This document shows, in pieces, positions 1-12,430 of a stretch of 64,000 nucleotides of DNA (the first letter of the stretch is position 1; every line of letters begins with the position of its first letter). Origin of the DNA: Nectonema munidae. Taxonomy: Eukaryota > Nematomorpha > Nectonematoida > Nectonematidae. Under the pieces are notes generated by a model. It ran no database searches. It worked only from the letters and a program-made list of their open reading frames with translations, and was not told where the DNA came from. The position numbers and the translations under genes were made by a program. The DNA lies in the NCBI GenBank assembly GCA_030549495.1, contig JAUIRK010000509.1, positions 804,501 to 868,500 of the forward strand, written 5' to 3'.

Positions 1-97
1 AAATAAAATAAAGCATTCAAAATTGCAAAACTATTTATTTGAAATAGTCTAATAACTACAATGCTTCTCATTTTTCAACACATATTTATACTTTAAT

Positions 98-234
98 TTA
101 ACCCATTTACGGCCAATGTTCCTATTTTGGAACATAAGTAATTTCATCTTCGTCTGCTTTTTTCAATGACTTTGAATATAAATTTCTGCGTTTTTTAGAT
201 ATCGTCTGCTTTGCTTGGCCTTTAAATGGGTTAA
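98..234 (+). mobile_element. TTAA-flanked piggyBac-like MITE, subtype A
   Basis: The element begins TTAA-CCCATTTACGGCCAA and ends in the inverse (TTGGCC..AAATGGG-TTAA), about 129 bp between the TTAA copies. Just inside the left end is a hairpin with TGTTCC/GGAACA arms. Inside are two CGTCTGC motifs, and a third site is changed to TTCTGCG. TTAA target duplication plus CCC-starting ends is the hallmark of piggyBac elements. It has no coding capacity, so it is a nonautonomous element. Confidence 0.8.
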
Positions 235-1000
235 AAAAACGCAGACGATTTAATTAAGTGCAAATGGTTGAAAAGTTTTTGAAATATAATTTCCAATCAT
301 TTCCAAATATAACGTTCCTTCTAGGTATATAATGTATACTTTTCCAAGTAAAGATGATATTGATTTCTATAGTTTCAACGAAATCATTCGAAAATGTTAT
401 CATTGTTACTTATAAGATTAGGCGTTACGAAAAAATATCGTCAAAACTTCTTCTCATTTGAGATATAAAACACTGCTAGAATAAAAAGCATAGGCAAATT
501 ATTGATTCTTAAAAATAACTCGAATATAGATATAATTACATTTAAAAAACTGAATTAATCAAAATTTCGATATAATCCATAGTTACAAGGATATCTGCTT
601 CTCTACTACAACGCAAAATTAAAGATGAAATAAAAAAATGTACGTAAACTAATGGGTTTCCCTTTTCACAATAAATCGTCAATAGATATGCATGTTTGGA
701 TTTGACCTAACAAACATTCCCGAGTACAAAAATATATATATTCAAAAATGTGAAATATAGTTTTAAAGATCTCAGAAAAACAGATTCTAAACAAAAATAA
801 ATCAACTGCGATTGTATACTACTAGAGGTGGACAAGGAGTGCATATCCAGGGCAAGGCAAACATTTCATTTCCAATTGAAATTTTGGATCTTGAAATGGC
901 AAGCAGCATTCAGGCGACCACCGTCCTCCTAATATATATTGGTAATTTATTACAAGGGTTTTTTACTTAAACAAAATTTTCATTGACATGGACATTATTC

Positions 1001-1065
1001 GTAACCCATTTAAGACCAAGCAAAGCAGACGACTTTAATAATAACATTGGTCGTAAATGGGTTAA
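1001..1065 (-). mobile_element. Internally deleted subtype A MITE
   Basis: This is a short derivative holding both ends of the same family (CCCATTTAAGACCAAG at left, CATTGGTCGTAAATGGG-TTAA at right) with most of the middle gone, leaving one GCAGACG motif. The left flank is GTAA instead of TTAA. It lies in the opposite orientation to the copies at 0.1 and 1.2 kb. Confidence 0.7.
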
Positions 1066-1181
1066 TTTAGATGGCGTTAAGTTAATATATTATATTCATT
1101 TTTTTATCAGAAATCCTATAATAGTAATTTAAGCATCTAAGGTCATAAGGAACACAACTAAAAAACCCCCCTTAAAATTAT

Positions 1182-1319
1182 TTAACCCATTTACGGCCAA
1201 TGTTCCTATTTTGGAACATAAGTAATTTCATCTTCGTCTGTTTTTTTCAATGACTTTGAATATAAATCGTCTGCGTTTTTTTAGATATCGTCTGCTTTGC
1301 TTGGCCTTAAATGGGTTAA
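1182..1319 (+). mobile_element. TTAA-flanked piggyBac-like MITE, subtype A
   Basis: A near-identical sister of the copy at 98-234, with intact TTAA flanks, TGTTCC/GGAACA hairpin and CGTCTG-type motifs. The very high similarity between the two suggests recent spread or local duplication. Confidence 0.82.
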
Positions 1320-2979
1320 TATTAAAATAAGGTAAACATTTTCAAAGTTACAAATAGATTTCAAAAATAAAAAAAACAAGATAATATAAAAAGATTCAAT
1401 TTCATAGCACTGTCCAAAATGGAAAGAATCAATATCCAATATTTGATATATAGACATACGTTTTGAATAAAATGATCATTGTTTAATCTGAGGTGAGCTA
1501 TCTAAAAAACGAAATTTGAGAAGATAATAAATTTACAGGATTTGAAAGAAAAAATCAAAATGTAATTCTAAAAAGTCATAAAAAACAAGAACTAAGCAAG
1601 ATTGAAAGAAAAATTAAAAAATAGCAGTGGTAGAAAAAAGCTTTTTAAATTTTCGATTGCAAAGAGGCAGTCTTCCTTCATGAAAAATAAAAATGATAAA
1701 AAATTAGTTGAAGAAAAGTGAAAAAAGTTGTCGACAATGTAAATCAACACTTATAAAGCTACACTTTGTTTGGGATTAATGGATCAGTTCAAATTGTTTC
1801 TTAATGTTTCTTTGGATTAAAAAGGCAGGAATTTTGTAAAGTCGAATTATCTTATTTGTAATTGTAAGTGTCACTACCTTCTAGCTCAACACGAGAACAA
1901 AACCGCTAATATATGGTAGAGTCGCCGATAAAACACATTGATAATAATTCATGCCCACTATCGTTTTACACTCATCTATTAGGATTGAATACATTCCCGT
2001 TTCTTCTATTTCATCTCTATTGACCTGAATAACACTTTGAACTAAAACAAATTTTTCACATGATAGAAGACAAACATTTATAGCTTTTTATAAACTCATC
2101 ATGCATTTCTCTGAAAGTAGGATTTTTAGGTATAATGAGTTAGATAAATTGATTAAATTTAACACAGTTTGATGAGTAAGCAGTTTAGTTATGCAAGTGA
2201 TAGGACATTTCAAATTCAATAAATTTTCAAATAGTTACAATTTTTGACAAAAATATAATCCGATAAACAAGATCCAAAATTGAATGAATAGAACAAGTTA
2301 CGCCTGATTTTATTTGTTTGAGACTCTCCTATTGGGACATGAAGAGATAATGATCGCTACGCATCGCATGCAACAAAGCCTTTATCCCTCTTTATTGCTT
2401 TTAAACAGTTGTTGAAACCGATGGTCGCAAATGCCTTTTCAGATTTGGATGTTCTAGTACTGAAACAACTGCAGCGTAACAATAAGCATCATCGCTACAT
2501 ATGCTATATTTTTATTAAGTGATGGTTTTTTACAATGATTCTAAAAATAATCTCTTTTGTATAACTTTAGGGAACAGAATTCTTGACTGAAGAGGGCTAG
2601 CATGTGATCGTATTTTTAAAACACATGCACTTAACACTAGCAAAGCAAACTTTTCTGTACTAAAAACCATTGTGTTTTTATAGGAGCCCAACATAAAATT
2701 ATAAAACAAGAAAAAAACTGAGAAATCTCTTTCCAACTTTCTGAAAAGTTTGCGATACTTTGTTTGCAAAAAGGTAGGTAATCTTAGGAAAGAAACCAAA
2801 CTTGCTGCAATTGTAGTGGTCATTAGTATTAATGATAAAATAACTGTATGATCAGTGAGCACAAGAATTAAAAAGAAATGTGCCTAAATTTTACAGAAAA
2901 ATAAAAAGTAGTTATACATATTTTTAATGTGTACACTTTGACCACAAAATACTGTAGCGAGTGCAATATTTTATACAGG

Positions 2980-3121
2980 TTAATCCTTTCGTGATCAGTG
3001 TATCATATATGAATGATACATAAACAAGTTTACCTTCGTCTGCTTTTTCAAATAATTTTGCATATGAATCTTCTGTTTTTTAATAAATCTCGTCTGATTT
3101 TTCTGGTCACGAAAGGGCTAA
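2980..3121 (+). mobile_element. TTAA-type MITE, subtype B with changed ends
   Basis: It starts TTAA-TCCTTTCGTGATCAGTG and ends TGGTCACGAAAGGG-CTAA. The terminal sequence differs from subtype A, but the layout is the same: inverted ends, a hairpin just inside (TGTATCAT/ATGATACA), then TTCGTCTGC and CTCGTCTG motifs. Confidence 0.7.
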
Positions 3122-5441
3122 GCTTCTAATGTTGCTGTAGAAGATAGCGCACAAATAATAGGATGCCCAAGTTGATCCATAACTCTATCTTAATCTTTGC
3201 GGGTCACATGTGAAGACTTGATGAAAATTTGGATTCTATGTAAGTCAAATGCAATGACCTTTTATGATACAAATTTGCAAGTCAATGAATTTTTCTAGGA
3301 GGAAAGATGAGTGTAATTATTAAATAAATTATTTATAGTGTGTATACTCAATAAATGGACAATAGTAATATTTTATTAATTATCTTTTTATGAATTGACT
3401 AAGGAGTAGTGGGAAAATGTCAAAATCGTTAGTAAACGCATACGCATAGTCATTAAAAATAATGCAAACAAAACAGCGAGGGCTTCAAGACGATTTTACC
3501 AATTTATGATATAATCATCTCCAACTCAGAAGTAAATTTGAGAATAGCTAACTCAGCTATCAGTAATAGCGGTATACGATTAAACAGACTTGATATCGTT
3601 AGTTTGAGCAGGGGCTATTCGCCCCCCCCCCGCCAATAATTTTGGTTTTTTTAATTGGTTATGTAAATTTAACTAAAATATTTTCCCTGGAAGTATAGTA
3701 TTTATTTAAATTTCATCAGTTTTGTAAAAAAATATAGTCTTATAAATTTACGTATGCGCTGTATACAGCATACACTTTATTTTAAAGGATTGCTTGAATA
3801 TGGTCTCCCGTGGTATTTTCAGATCAGTAATTTTGAAAATAATATAATTTTGAGGGTGTGCGCCCCTGTTATATATATATATATAAGTAGCTTTGATTAA
3901 AAAAAAAGATATTTTTTGTTTATTTATGCTAACAGATTTATCTTCATTAATATTTGGAGTGTGAAAGATTGCATATATAAGCAAGGCATGTCTATCTTTC
4001 AAAAATACGAAAAAAGTTGAAAGTAAATTTTTTTGAATAGAAATAATTCTTCAACTAAGGTAAAAAAAAAGTTGAAGCTTAAAAAAAGGAACATCTTTTG
4101 ATAACGAGTAAAAAACGCTTGCCATTATTATCCGCATACGAAATGGAGAAGCGGAAAAGGAATCGTAAAATAATCACATGTATTTGGGTAGTTAACGTTT
4201 CTTAACTTTAAAGATGAAGGAGTAATAGTTTCGTATATAAAAAAATATTTGGCACGCAAAAAAGGGATAATTTTGGCAAGGTTATTATAATAACAATAAG
4301 CTTCGATTCAGCGACAAAAGTAGTTAATCAAAACGCCAATCATCTAAATTCCCTTAATTTTATGAAAATCACATATTTGTAGTATCTCACTCTACTGATA
4401 AACTCTTACATATAAAACAAAAGGAATATCTTGCACATCCTCAAAATATCGAAGCGCAAACTTCTTTTATAATTTTTAAAATATATTTTAAAAGAATTTG
4501 TGCCTGAAACTCAACAATAAACATGAAAAGTCTATTCACGAAGCAAACAAATTAATAACGATAAAGACATAAAACTAAAAAAATAAGAAGGTTATTGATG
4601 AAGCGAAAGGCTTTTTCACCCCCTTCAAATCCACCGGATGTTGGCCATGGTATTTCAAGAAAAAAGTTTTTAAATGATGCAGATGAGAAGAAATGAAAAA
4701 ACTTACACTCTACTAAGGGAAAAATAGGATTTGTTAAGAGAAGAATAAATGCATTACTACCATGATTACTCTTACTTTTTCATGTAAGGAAGAGGAGAGA
4801 GAGAATAAAAGAGGAGAGGGGCAAATAAAAGATAATCGATAAATGAAATAATTGATTGAAATGAAAGACACACACAAAATGCATAATGCAGTGTTGTGTA
4901 CTCCTTTGACAAGACGGTGAGATGATGATAAAGAGGCAGCACGACAACACACATTCAACATCGTTATTGTGTCATGAGAAATAAGTGATGGCGTGGTCGC
5001 ACTTATATAAATAAATTACATCGAGATTGCTCTTGAGTCTTCAACCGATTGTTCTAAGTTTTCTATTCTCTCTCTCTCTGTGTACACACCGAGTGGTTTG
5101 GAACCTGCCAATGATCCGAAAAATACTTTATTTTAGGTATAAAAATTAAACCAATCAAATTAAGGAGTCAACTGTAAGAAATTTGATGAGGGGGAAGAAT
5201 AGACTAATTCTAGATTAAAATGGAGCAGGAGGGGTAAAATCACAACAGGAAAGGTAAGGGAGGGGTGGAAAGGCGATTTTTAAGTATTTCTAACGCTTAC
5301 CGCTTTCAGTTACAAGTTCTACAGCTTTTTGTTAGTATCTGGCTGATGGCTTTGTAGTATTATTATCGTATGTTGATCGTAAAATGTTAAAGTAAATGGC
5401 AATGTAAAATCAGTTACCATAAATGATACTTCAAAATGATA

Positions 5442-5625
5442 TTTAGTCAAAATTCCTGAAAACTTAAATCCCCGATACCAAAATCTCCGAAAATCAAAAT
5501 CATCGCTACCAAAATCCTGGAAAACGAAGGATTTCTTAGTACCTTTAGTTTTCGGGGATTTTAGTGGCGGGAATTTTGGTAGCAGGAATTTTAGTTTTCG
5601 GGGATTTTGACTAAAAACCCTTCTA
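5442..5625. repeat. Fold-back repeat with TTTTGACTAAAAACCC end
   Basis: ATTTAGTCAAAATTCC at left and GGGATTTTGACTAAAAACCC at right are inverted. Between them a 28-30 bp unit (roughly TACCAAAATCCC-GAAAA) occurs three times in one direction, then in the other, so the whole folds back. The right end plus CTTCTA recurs at about 10472-10491. Confidence 0.6.
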
Positions 5626-6369
5626 CATCCACTTAAGAGCTTTCATCTCTGTTCAGCAAGTCTTGTTATAGATATGAAAAAAGAGTACTCCATGGATACG
5701 GTTAAAATTAGTTTACCCATTCCCGACTCGTGGGAACTTTGAAAAATATCACAGGATAAGGGTAGAGTCGGGTATAAGTTAAGAAAAATAAACAAGAGAC
5801 GCACGCGTATTGCAAAATTTGATTTCACCGACTCACAACTAAAAGAAGGTGGTTAAAAATGAAAACTTAAGATCAATTGACGTGTTCAATTTTTTTCTAA
5901 AAGTTAAAGAACAACACTAAGGAAAAAGAACGAGAAACACGTCAAAAATTACTATTCGACTCCTTTCATTTCTTGTAAATTATTGACAAAGGATGCATAG
6001 AAAAGTTGAATTCTGTTATAAAAAATAAAAGGTATCATCTACTCATTTCTTTAAAGCATATTGGATCTATAATTTCGGATGAGACTAAAATTGTCAAGAT
6101 TTTTGACTTTACATTTTTCTTTCCATAATGTCATTATGACTGAAGACAATAGAATATCTAGATATCCTGATTCTGTTTTTTCTTTCACTAAATTGAACAT
6201 TAATGACTTAATTAATTGATAGTTTTTTGAAGTCTCTTTAATGATAAAGTATATTTCTATGGAATTTCTTCTGATGATATTAAATTCATTTTTCTTTATA
6301 TTGTGAATATTGTTTTAATTACTACAATTCTTGCATCGAATATTTTGTTTTTCTTAGTGTTTTTCAAAT

Positions 6370-7330
6370 ATCTAGAAATACCAGCAGAAATACCTATCTT
6401 CAAAAAAGGAAACAAACTTGATATCCTTGAAAAAGTTTTATATTGATAAATTCTATTTTATACGAAGAGCAGCTTGGATTTAGATCTGATTTTCTACTTA
6501 ACTTCTCAGTTCAATTTTCTTAAATTACATTCATTCAAACCTGGGTGAAAGTTCAACGGTTTTTTCTGTATGTTTGGTTCTTTCCAAAGCACTTTCGAAT
6601 TCTGTTTCTTTTAATAAACTCTTCATTAAACTTTCTTTGATCGTTGACTCTCCTTTTTGTAAGTTTGGTATAAAGCTTCTTTTCCGTTCCGAATATACCA
6701 AGTGGGCCTGTAGCAGATCGATTAAATTTACAAATGATAGTCAGGAAGTAAATTTTTTTAATAAAATTGATCTAGATTCTACAGAGAAGATAAAAACCAC
6801 AAAATTCAAGAGCAAAAATTTATTTTAAGGAGGAAATCTAAAAAGAAGAATGGAAGAAAACTAAAAGATATTACAAAAAGTCAAAAAAAAAATTTCAACT
6901 GAGCGCGGGGCCTGTAGCATATGCTACTATGTTAACCCCGCACTGCTTCCTCTATTTGATTGGTTTAACTGCAATGTTCTTCAAAATCTAAAGCTATCTG
7001 TTTCACAAATAAAAAATCTCAATTGTTGCCCCATTTTCGCTTTGATTTTATTGAAAATTTTAATTGGATGTCTCACATTAATCATTTTTCTAACAAAACA
7101 TCTAAAGTTACTTGAATTTTAGATCGTTATAAAAACAAATTTCCTATTAGTATTTAACTTTTGATATATACAACTGTATTTTACCTCATATATCACTTAT
7201 AGTGTTAAAAATTAAAAAGCAATTCGCCTGGTATTCAAAAAATCGCATTTATCTCATACTACAAATTTATTTTTCTCTAATAAATTGCACACTTTTCGTT
7301 AAATTTCATTAAAAAATTTTTTTATCTAAT
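6370..7330 (+). mobile_element. LINE reverse-transcriptase relic, heavily decayed
   Basis: Matches appear in order but in different frames. AEIPIFKKGNKLDIL (about 6385-6430) fits the block before NYRPIS in non-LTR reverse transcriptases. Near 7035-7150 FIENFNWMSHINHFSNKTSK and YKNKFPISI fit the thumb and later region, then a partial IYTT..IS match. Many stops and shifts separate them. GC-rich 6900-6950 between the two parts is not explained by the LINE. The type is Jockey- or CR1-like at best. Confidence 0.55.
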
Positions 7331-7352
7331 TTGTTTGATAATTCGTTTTTGT

Positions 7353-7474
7353 TTAACCGGTTATCGAACGACATTACAAAAATGTGAATCGTCTGCCTTT
7401 ATTAATGCTTTTTAATACAAATCTTCTGCTTTATACTAGATATCGTCTGATTATTCTGGTCGTTAACGGGTTAA
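7353..7474 (+). mobile_element. TTAA-type MITE, subtype C with changed ends
   Basis: Flanked by TTAA on both sides (7353-7356, 7471-7474). The ends CCGGTTATCGAACGACA and TGGTCGTTAACGGG form an imperfect inverted pair. ATCGTCTGCC and ATCGTCTGA motifs are kept inside with spacing close to subtype A. Confidence 0.7.
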
Positions 7475-7801
7475 TTATGCTAATTCAACAAAGAATTCTC
7501 TGAAATGTAGACTGTAGAGTGGTTACTTATGAGAAAAATACTTTATATAAACATATTTGTCTTAACAATTCCATTATAAAACAAACGTTATTCAATTATT
7601 TTGTATTCATTCATAATTACAATTGTATTTTGATTGGCTGTTTTATATGTTAAAATTCTTAATATAAAAATTATATATCTTTTTAGTTATCATTTTTATT
7701 TTAGCTAAAATCTCTTTTCTCCTAGTGTCAATTTTATTAGTTCTTATTTTTAAATATTGCTTGATGATATTGCATACACTCTTCTGGGATCTTTTGAAGA
7801 T

Positions 7802-7943
7802 CACATCAAGTAATCACCATTTCGTCTGCCTTTTATAGTTATGTTCTGGTTGCTACAATATTAATAAGTATAATTAATTAATAACTTAATAAATAAATAT
7901 AATTAACTATAAAAGGCAGACGAAATGATGATTACTTGATGTG
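7802..7943. repeat. Hairpin repeat with CGTCTGCC in each arm
   Basis: Arms of about 40 bp (7802-7841 and 7905-7943) are near-perfect reverse complements. Each carries CACATCAAGTAATCA, then TTTCGTCTGCC and TTTTATAGTTA, around a 60-bp AT-rich loop. It shares the CGTCTGC core with the TTAA-flanked MITEs but has neither TTAA nor CCC ends, so it may be a fold-back derivative. Confidence 0.7.
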
Positions 7944-8981
7944 GGCCGTCTAAACGAAAAGACCCCTCTTCTGACCGAGCTAAAAAATTATCAGGGGGGA
8001 GATGGGCTGTGAAGGAGCAATAAAAATACATTATGGAAAAAATTTATTATCTGGCGCTAAAAGTACTATATAAATTACAAAAACAAAGTGTTATAAAGGC
8101 ATTTAATCATTTTCAAACAGTTTTGTTTCCAATATATGGCATAAATGTTCTCAAAGTTCTTATTTTTAAACAGCTATATGTTTTTATAATTTTTTCTTAA
8201 GTTAAGACACTTGGGGAAAGTTGAAAATTTTCAAGGGGGGCAAAAAATAAAACAGGGGGGGGGGGGCACTTGCCCCAAAATATATAGGTAGCGCGGCTCT
8301 GCCTTGTAATACCTTGCAAACAAGAATCTCGTCTTTATTTTGCTAAATAAATCTTCTTTGTAAAATTCGAAAATAAATATGGAAGGATATTAAATTAAAT
8401 ATTAAACTTAATTTAAAAAGACCGACACAATTGTGTAACTTACTATTAGAAAACAAACGAAAGCATTGCCTATCTCATGAATGATATGCTAGGCAGCTTA
8501 TCGTTTCTAGTACAAATAACTTATCTTGCGAAATAGTTTTCAAACCAAAGTTTGAAACATAATATGCTCATTAGATATTCCTTTGAAAAAATTCAATTTA
8601 AAATTTTTGAGGCCTTAAAATGCAAATTTTTTAGTTTATATATAAAACTCCAGCACTGATGTCATTCCCGCACATTACCAAATCTTGAAATGGGTAAACA
8701 ACAAATGAACTAGCGCAATTGGAAGCGATCATCGCAAAATGGAAGCAAGATGGTGAATGTATGAATTTTTCATATGTAGAGCTAATGTTGAATTTGGTTG
8801 TAGTAGCAACATTACTTATTATTATTCATCATCATCATCATGATCGTTAAGTAAAAAGGAAAGAGAGTGTTTGTTGAGAGAATACAGCAATCCCAAGAGG
8901 AGTGAGTACTCAATAGAAATCAATAGTAAACATCAATAAATAAATATACTATAGATTATGCATCAACGTGAAGAAAGTGAG

Positions 8982-9099
8982 TAGTTTTGTTGATGACACG
9001 GAGGAGAAGGGTGATGATGATGATTTAGAAGAACTTTTTTGCTCGTGGTTGCTGCTTGATCGCAAATTTTTGAAAACAAGAAATAAACAGTAAAAAATG
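8982..9099. repeat. Direct repeat copy 1 of a 118-130 bp block
   Basis: The block from TTTTGTTGATGACACGG to AAGAAATAAACAGTAA recurs at 10751-10877 in the same direction, with a GATGATGATG run of different length in each. Read on the plus strand it gives an acidic D/E run and LEELF. No gene structure could be built around either copy. Confidence 0.65.
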
Positions 9100-9635
9100 A
9101 AGATAGAATTAATGAGTGATTCAGCTGCTGTGCTGAAACATTCCAACAAAGTTATTATAAAGAGATTAAGTAATGTATAATTGATTGTTCTTGCATTCCA
9201 GTTAAAATGAAATGGCTGCTGAGAACAATAACATCTTATTATTTCCCATTTATACGTCTTGGCAATAAAAAACTACGCGTAAATCTTTTTGCAAGCTCTC
9301 AGTAAAAAGTTAGCGAGAAGAGAATCAATTATTCTTTTCTCCAAAATTGTTTCATTTTTTAAAAGTACCATTTTCTTTGCTCTCATATCTGATGTGTGTT
9401 ATTCCTAGAGATGCTCAGTTGTTAGCCAATTTGTCTAGACGTCTTTCTTCTGATTTGTAATTATTTAATGTTCACATATATGAATATACTTTATTCGAGA
9501 AATTACAGCTCCCTCATTCACCCAAATTACAAAATAAAAAAGATTCGATTAACAATATACTTACAAAGAGATAAAAAATTTGAGAAGTTTTTTAGATTTT
9601 AATGCTAAAAAAAATGACAATTTTCATTATCTTCT

Positions 9636-10491
9636 ATGCCTGATCAAAAAGGCCAAAAACAAAACCGCATAAACCGAAAACAGTTCTAAACCAACAAAAA
9701 AACAGCAAGTCTTTAATTTATTATTTACTCATTTTATTAGAATATTAAAGTTTTCCACACTCTTCAAAATTTTTACTTTATAGTTTTTATAAAAAAAGAC
9801 TCTTTTGACTTATTTTTATTCATGATTACAAACATTAGAAACTTTAAATTAAAACGTCGTATTTAAAATATTATTCAACAGTTTTTTTCGGCGAATAGAA
9901 AAATAAATCATAATTATTTGGAATTTTCACTTTATTATTATAGCCGTTCACAAGGATGAAAAAGATCAAACCTTTCTACACTACCAGGCATATTTACACC
10001 CTCTATTATAAAAACGTAAATTTAAATTGAAAACAATAAATTCTCAAAGTCCATATTTTATGAAAAACTTTGAGTTATTGATCAGCAGCGATTTATGTGA
10101 GCTATTTATACTTTATTTCTAACTGTTTTAATACCTTAGTTATTTGATTAATGACGAGCAATAATACCCCTTGTTTTCATCTTATTTTGAAAATTAAAGT
10201 GCAAATATGTAAGAAAAAGTTCAAAAACAAGGGAATTTTTAATCAATGTGATGGCGTGTATTTTTTATTTGTCGCATCAACTCGCCTGGTCTTATTTTAT
10301 TTGGAACATCAAACATTAATCTTAAAAGATTTATAGTATAATAAGCTTCATCATTGAAAAAATAATTTTGACTAGAAACGGTTTCGATCTCAATTTAGGC
10401 AAATTATATTTTGGTCTTTTGGTTTTATCCGTTCTTGTTTTTTGGATGCTTTAGTTTTAAGCCGTTTTGACCAGAAACCCTTCTATCATTC
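9636..10491. repeat. Possible long relative of the fold-back repeat
   Basis: CTGATCAAAAAGGCCAAAAAC at left (9641) is roughly inverse to GCTTTAGTTTTAAGCCGTTTTGACC at right (10455-10479), and AAACCG words are repeated near both ends. The right end runs into AGAAACCCTTCTA as at 5.6 kb. The 700 bp between are AT-rich, with no recognisable gene. Confidence 0.35.
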
Positions 10492-10750
10492 AAAAAATTA
10501 GTATTTTTAATTAAGTTTTATCATCTGCAAATCTTTTTCAATTAGTTTTGTAAAAATTTTCACAGACTATTATTATTTTGATGGGAAATAGGTGTTACAT
10601 TATGGCTGAAGGGGTAGAGAGAATAAAGAAAAAACATTTTCCATAAAAAATAAAACATGGGCTCACAAGCCCAAGCTCAAAATATGACCATAACTTTTAA
10701 GGGTCACTGTTGCCTTTTGTATGTTTTTGTTTTATTTTTATTTATATCTT

Positions 10751-10877
10751 AGTATTGTTGATGACACGGAGAAAGGTAATGATGATGATGATGATGATGA
10801 CGATTTAGAAGAACTTTTTGGTTGTCGTGGTTCGATCGCAAATTCTTGAAAACAAGAAATAAACAGTAAGAAATATA
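10751..10877. repeat. Direct repeat copy 2, followed by a G tract
   Basis: The second copy of the block at 8982-9099, with a longer GATGAT microsatellite. It is followed directly by a run of about 19 G (about 10880-10898). The copies differ mainly in microsatellite length and a few small gaps. Confidence 0.65.
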
Positions 10878-11929
10878 AGGGGGGGGGGGGGGGGGGGGCG
10901 TATTCAACAAAATAATAGATGAGCATTTTTACGTGAAAATATAGACCCATATTTCCCTCTTATTTCATTAGAAGAACTTGGAGCAAATATTTATGATGGC
11001 AAACTAGCTTATAAAAAGATTGGAGTGAAAAGAGAGATAAGTGTAAAGCGTGATAAGCTTAAAATGATACGATTGATATAAACAACTCACAGAACTACCT
11101 ACCTACCACCAAATTAGCTCCTTACATTTTCCATACGAAAAAGAAGACATTATCATGCTTGAGACATGACATTCATTTTTTTAGCTGAAGCATAAACTCT
11201 TTTACTGGAGGCTTATCCAAACCTAAATGACGAGATTACACAAAAGTTTTCCTTTTCCTGGTAGAAAAGAATTCATCACGACACAACAGATAGGTGGTGT
11301 CATATGAAATAATGTCATTTTGAAAAAACGCAAGTATGCGAAAGTTGACCCTTGTTTTAAAATCAGCCAAAAATTACTATAACAGAGTATATCATGAAGA
11401 CCTAAATAAAAAAAACATTAATGGATATTTTCGTCGGCGTACCGATATTAAAAAGAACACCGATTTATATCTATTAACATGCTACGTCACTTATGAAATT
11501 GCTAGATGCAAGATTACGGCACTAAAAATTAGCCATAAATGCGGCTATCGTAAAACAACTTTGTCATCATCCAATAAAAAATTTATTAAAAATCAATAAG
11601 CTTTGGGCAAAGAGTGATTTTTGCAATTCTGGTGTTCATTGCCACACACATGGTCGTGCAAAGCGAATTGGAAAAGATACCTTAATAAATTAACTTATTT
11701 ACTTAGGACACGTGAGTTTGAGCAATTGAGTGTGAATGCTGAGAGGAAAGGTGTAAGAAGATGCAAGATCTGCCACCCCTCCCTTCTCCTTAACACCTTC
11801 GATCACCACCATAAGCATTACATTTCAACGGCCATGATTAATCCCAATAAGCTAGTTTGAACCGGATCACCAAAAATAACAAAATGATTTAAGTAATCTT
11901 GATTTTGCGTCTCCAGTACAGAGCTTGTC

Positions 11930-12430
11930 TTTTTCATTGCCAATTTAAGTCCTCCTTCTAAATATTTTCCATCCAGGTTGGTTTAGGTCTCCCTTTCTCT
12001 TTTCTACCGAAACTCAATTCTAAAGCATCCTTTATAAGTTCGCGACTATTTCTTCTGGAAACATGTCCAGACCATCTGAGTCTTTGCGTTTTTATTAATT
12101 TGTTGATATCATACACGTCTGTCAAATTTCTAACTTTTTCATTATTTAGTTTTATCTTGCAAGGTTAGTCCACGAAGCACTCTTAACATTCTCATTTCAT
12201 TTGTTAGTAGTTTTCGTTTATCCATTTCTTTTAGCGCCCAGTTTTGAGCTTCACAAACAGAGACATATCTCACACATGAAGAATAAACCAAACCTTTCAT
12301 TCTAAGTGAACCACCTCCTTTAGTGCCCAGAAAACTGCTAAAACTTCTCAATTTATTCCACGCACATCTTATTCTGAAATCAATTGCACTGCTGACACCT
12401 GAACTGTTAACAAAATTTATCCACTCCTTC
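11930..12430 (-). mobile_element. LINE 3' end, same family as the 56-57 kb LINE
   Basis: On the minus strand it encodes SSAIDFRIRCAWNKLRSFSS, then MKGLVYSSCVRYVS, EMDKRKLLTNEMRMLRVLRG and LRWSGHVSRRN (the last after a frame change). This is the C-terminal region that follows the reverse transcriptase in RTE-like non-LTR elements (usual pattern: R-x-G-W-x-K-F, Y-x-x-C-V-R-S, T-E-M-R-M-x-R, W-x-G-H-V). The reverse transcriptase itself is missing, as is usual for a 5'-truncated insertion. Confidence 0.8.

Larger units (their letters stand above)
235..6369. other. Mostly AT-rich sequence without a recognised gene
   Basis: Apart from the MITEs at 1.0, 1.2 and 3.0 kb and the fold-back repeat at 5.4 kb, I see no coding exon, RNA gene or element. 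Open frames on the minus strand at 2530-2862, 3748-4002, 4734-4961 and 5643-5828 have the composition of random AT-rich DNA and match nothing I know. A short C tract lies at 3621-3630, a TA run at 3870-3884, and a CT run at 5068-5080. Confidence 0.6.
7475..11929. other. No recognised gene; repeats and G tracts
   Basis: It holds the hairpin at 7.8 kb, a G-rich word with a poly-G run near 8260-8275 beside GGTAGCGCGGCTCTGCC (perhaps a decayed terminal repeat), the direct repeats at 9.0 and 10.75 kb, and the long possible fold-back. Plus-strand frames at 10151-10336, 11336-11599 and 11621-11860 are not recognised. The last two are slightly less AT-biased but have no supporting signals. Confidence 0.55.

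Noticed and set aside
98-1319. CRISPR-like or satellite array of CGTCTGC repeats
   Set aside because: Copies are dispersed, in both orientations, and each has TTAA flanks and inverted ends. This is a MITE family in a eukaryotic genome.
2530-2862. 110-codon minus-strand frame as a gene
   Set aside because: Its first codons are not preceded by any coding signal, its composition is that of random AT-rich DNA, and no domain is recognised.
11336-11860. Two plus-strand frames as a gene
   Set aside because: I considered joining them, but found no good splice sites or family match.
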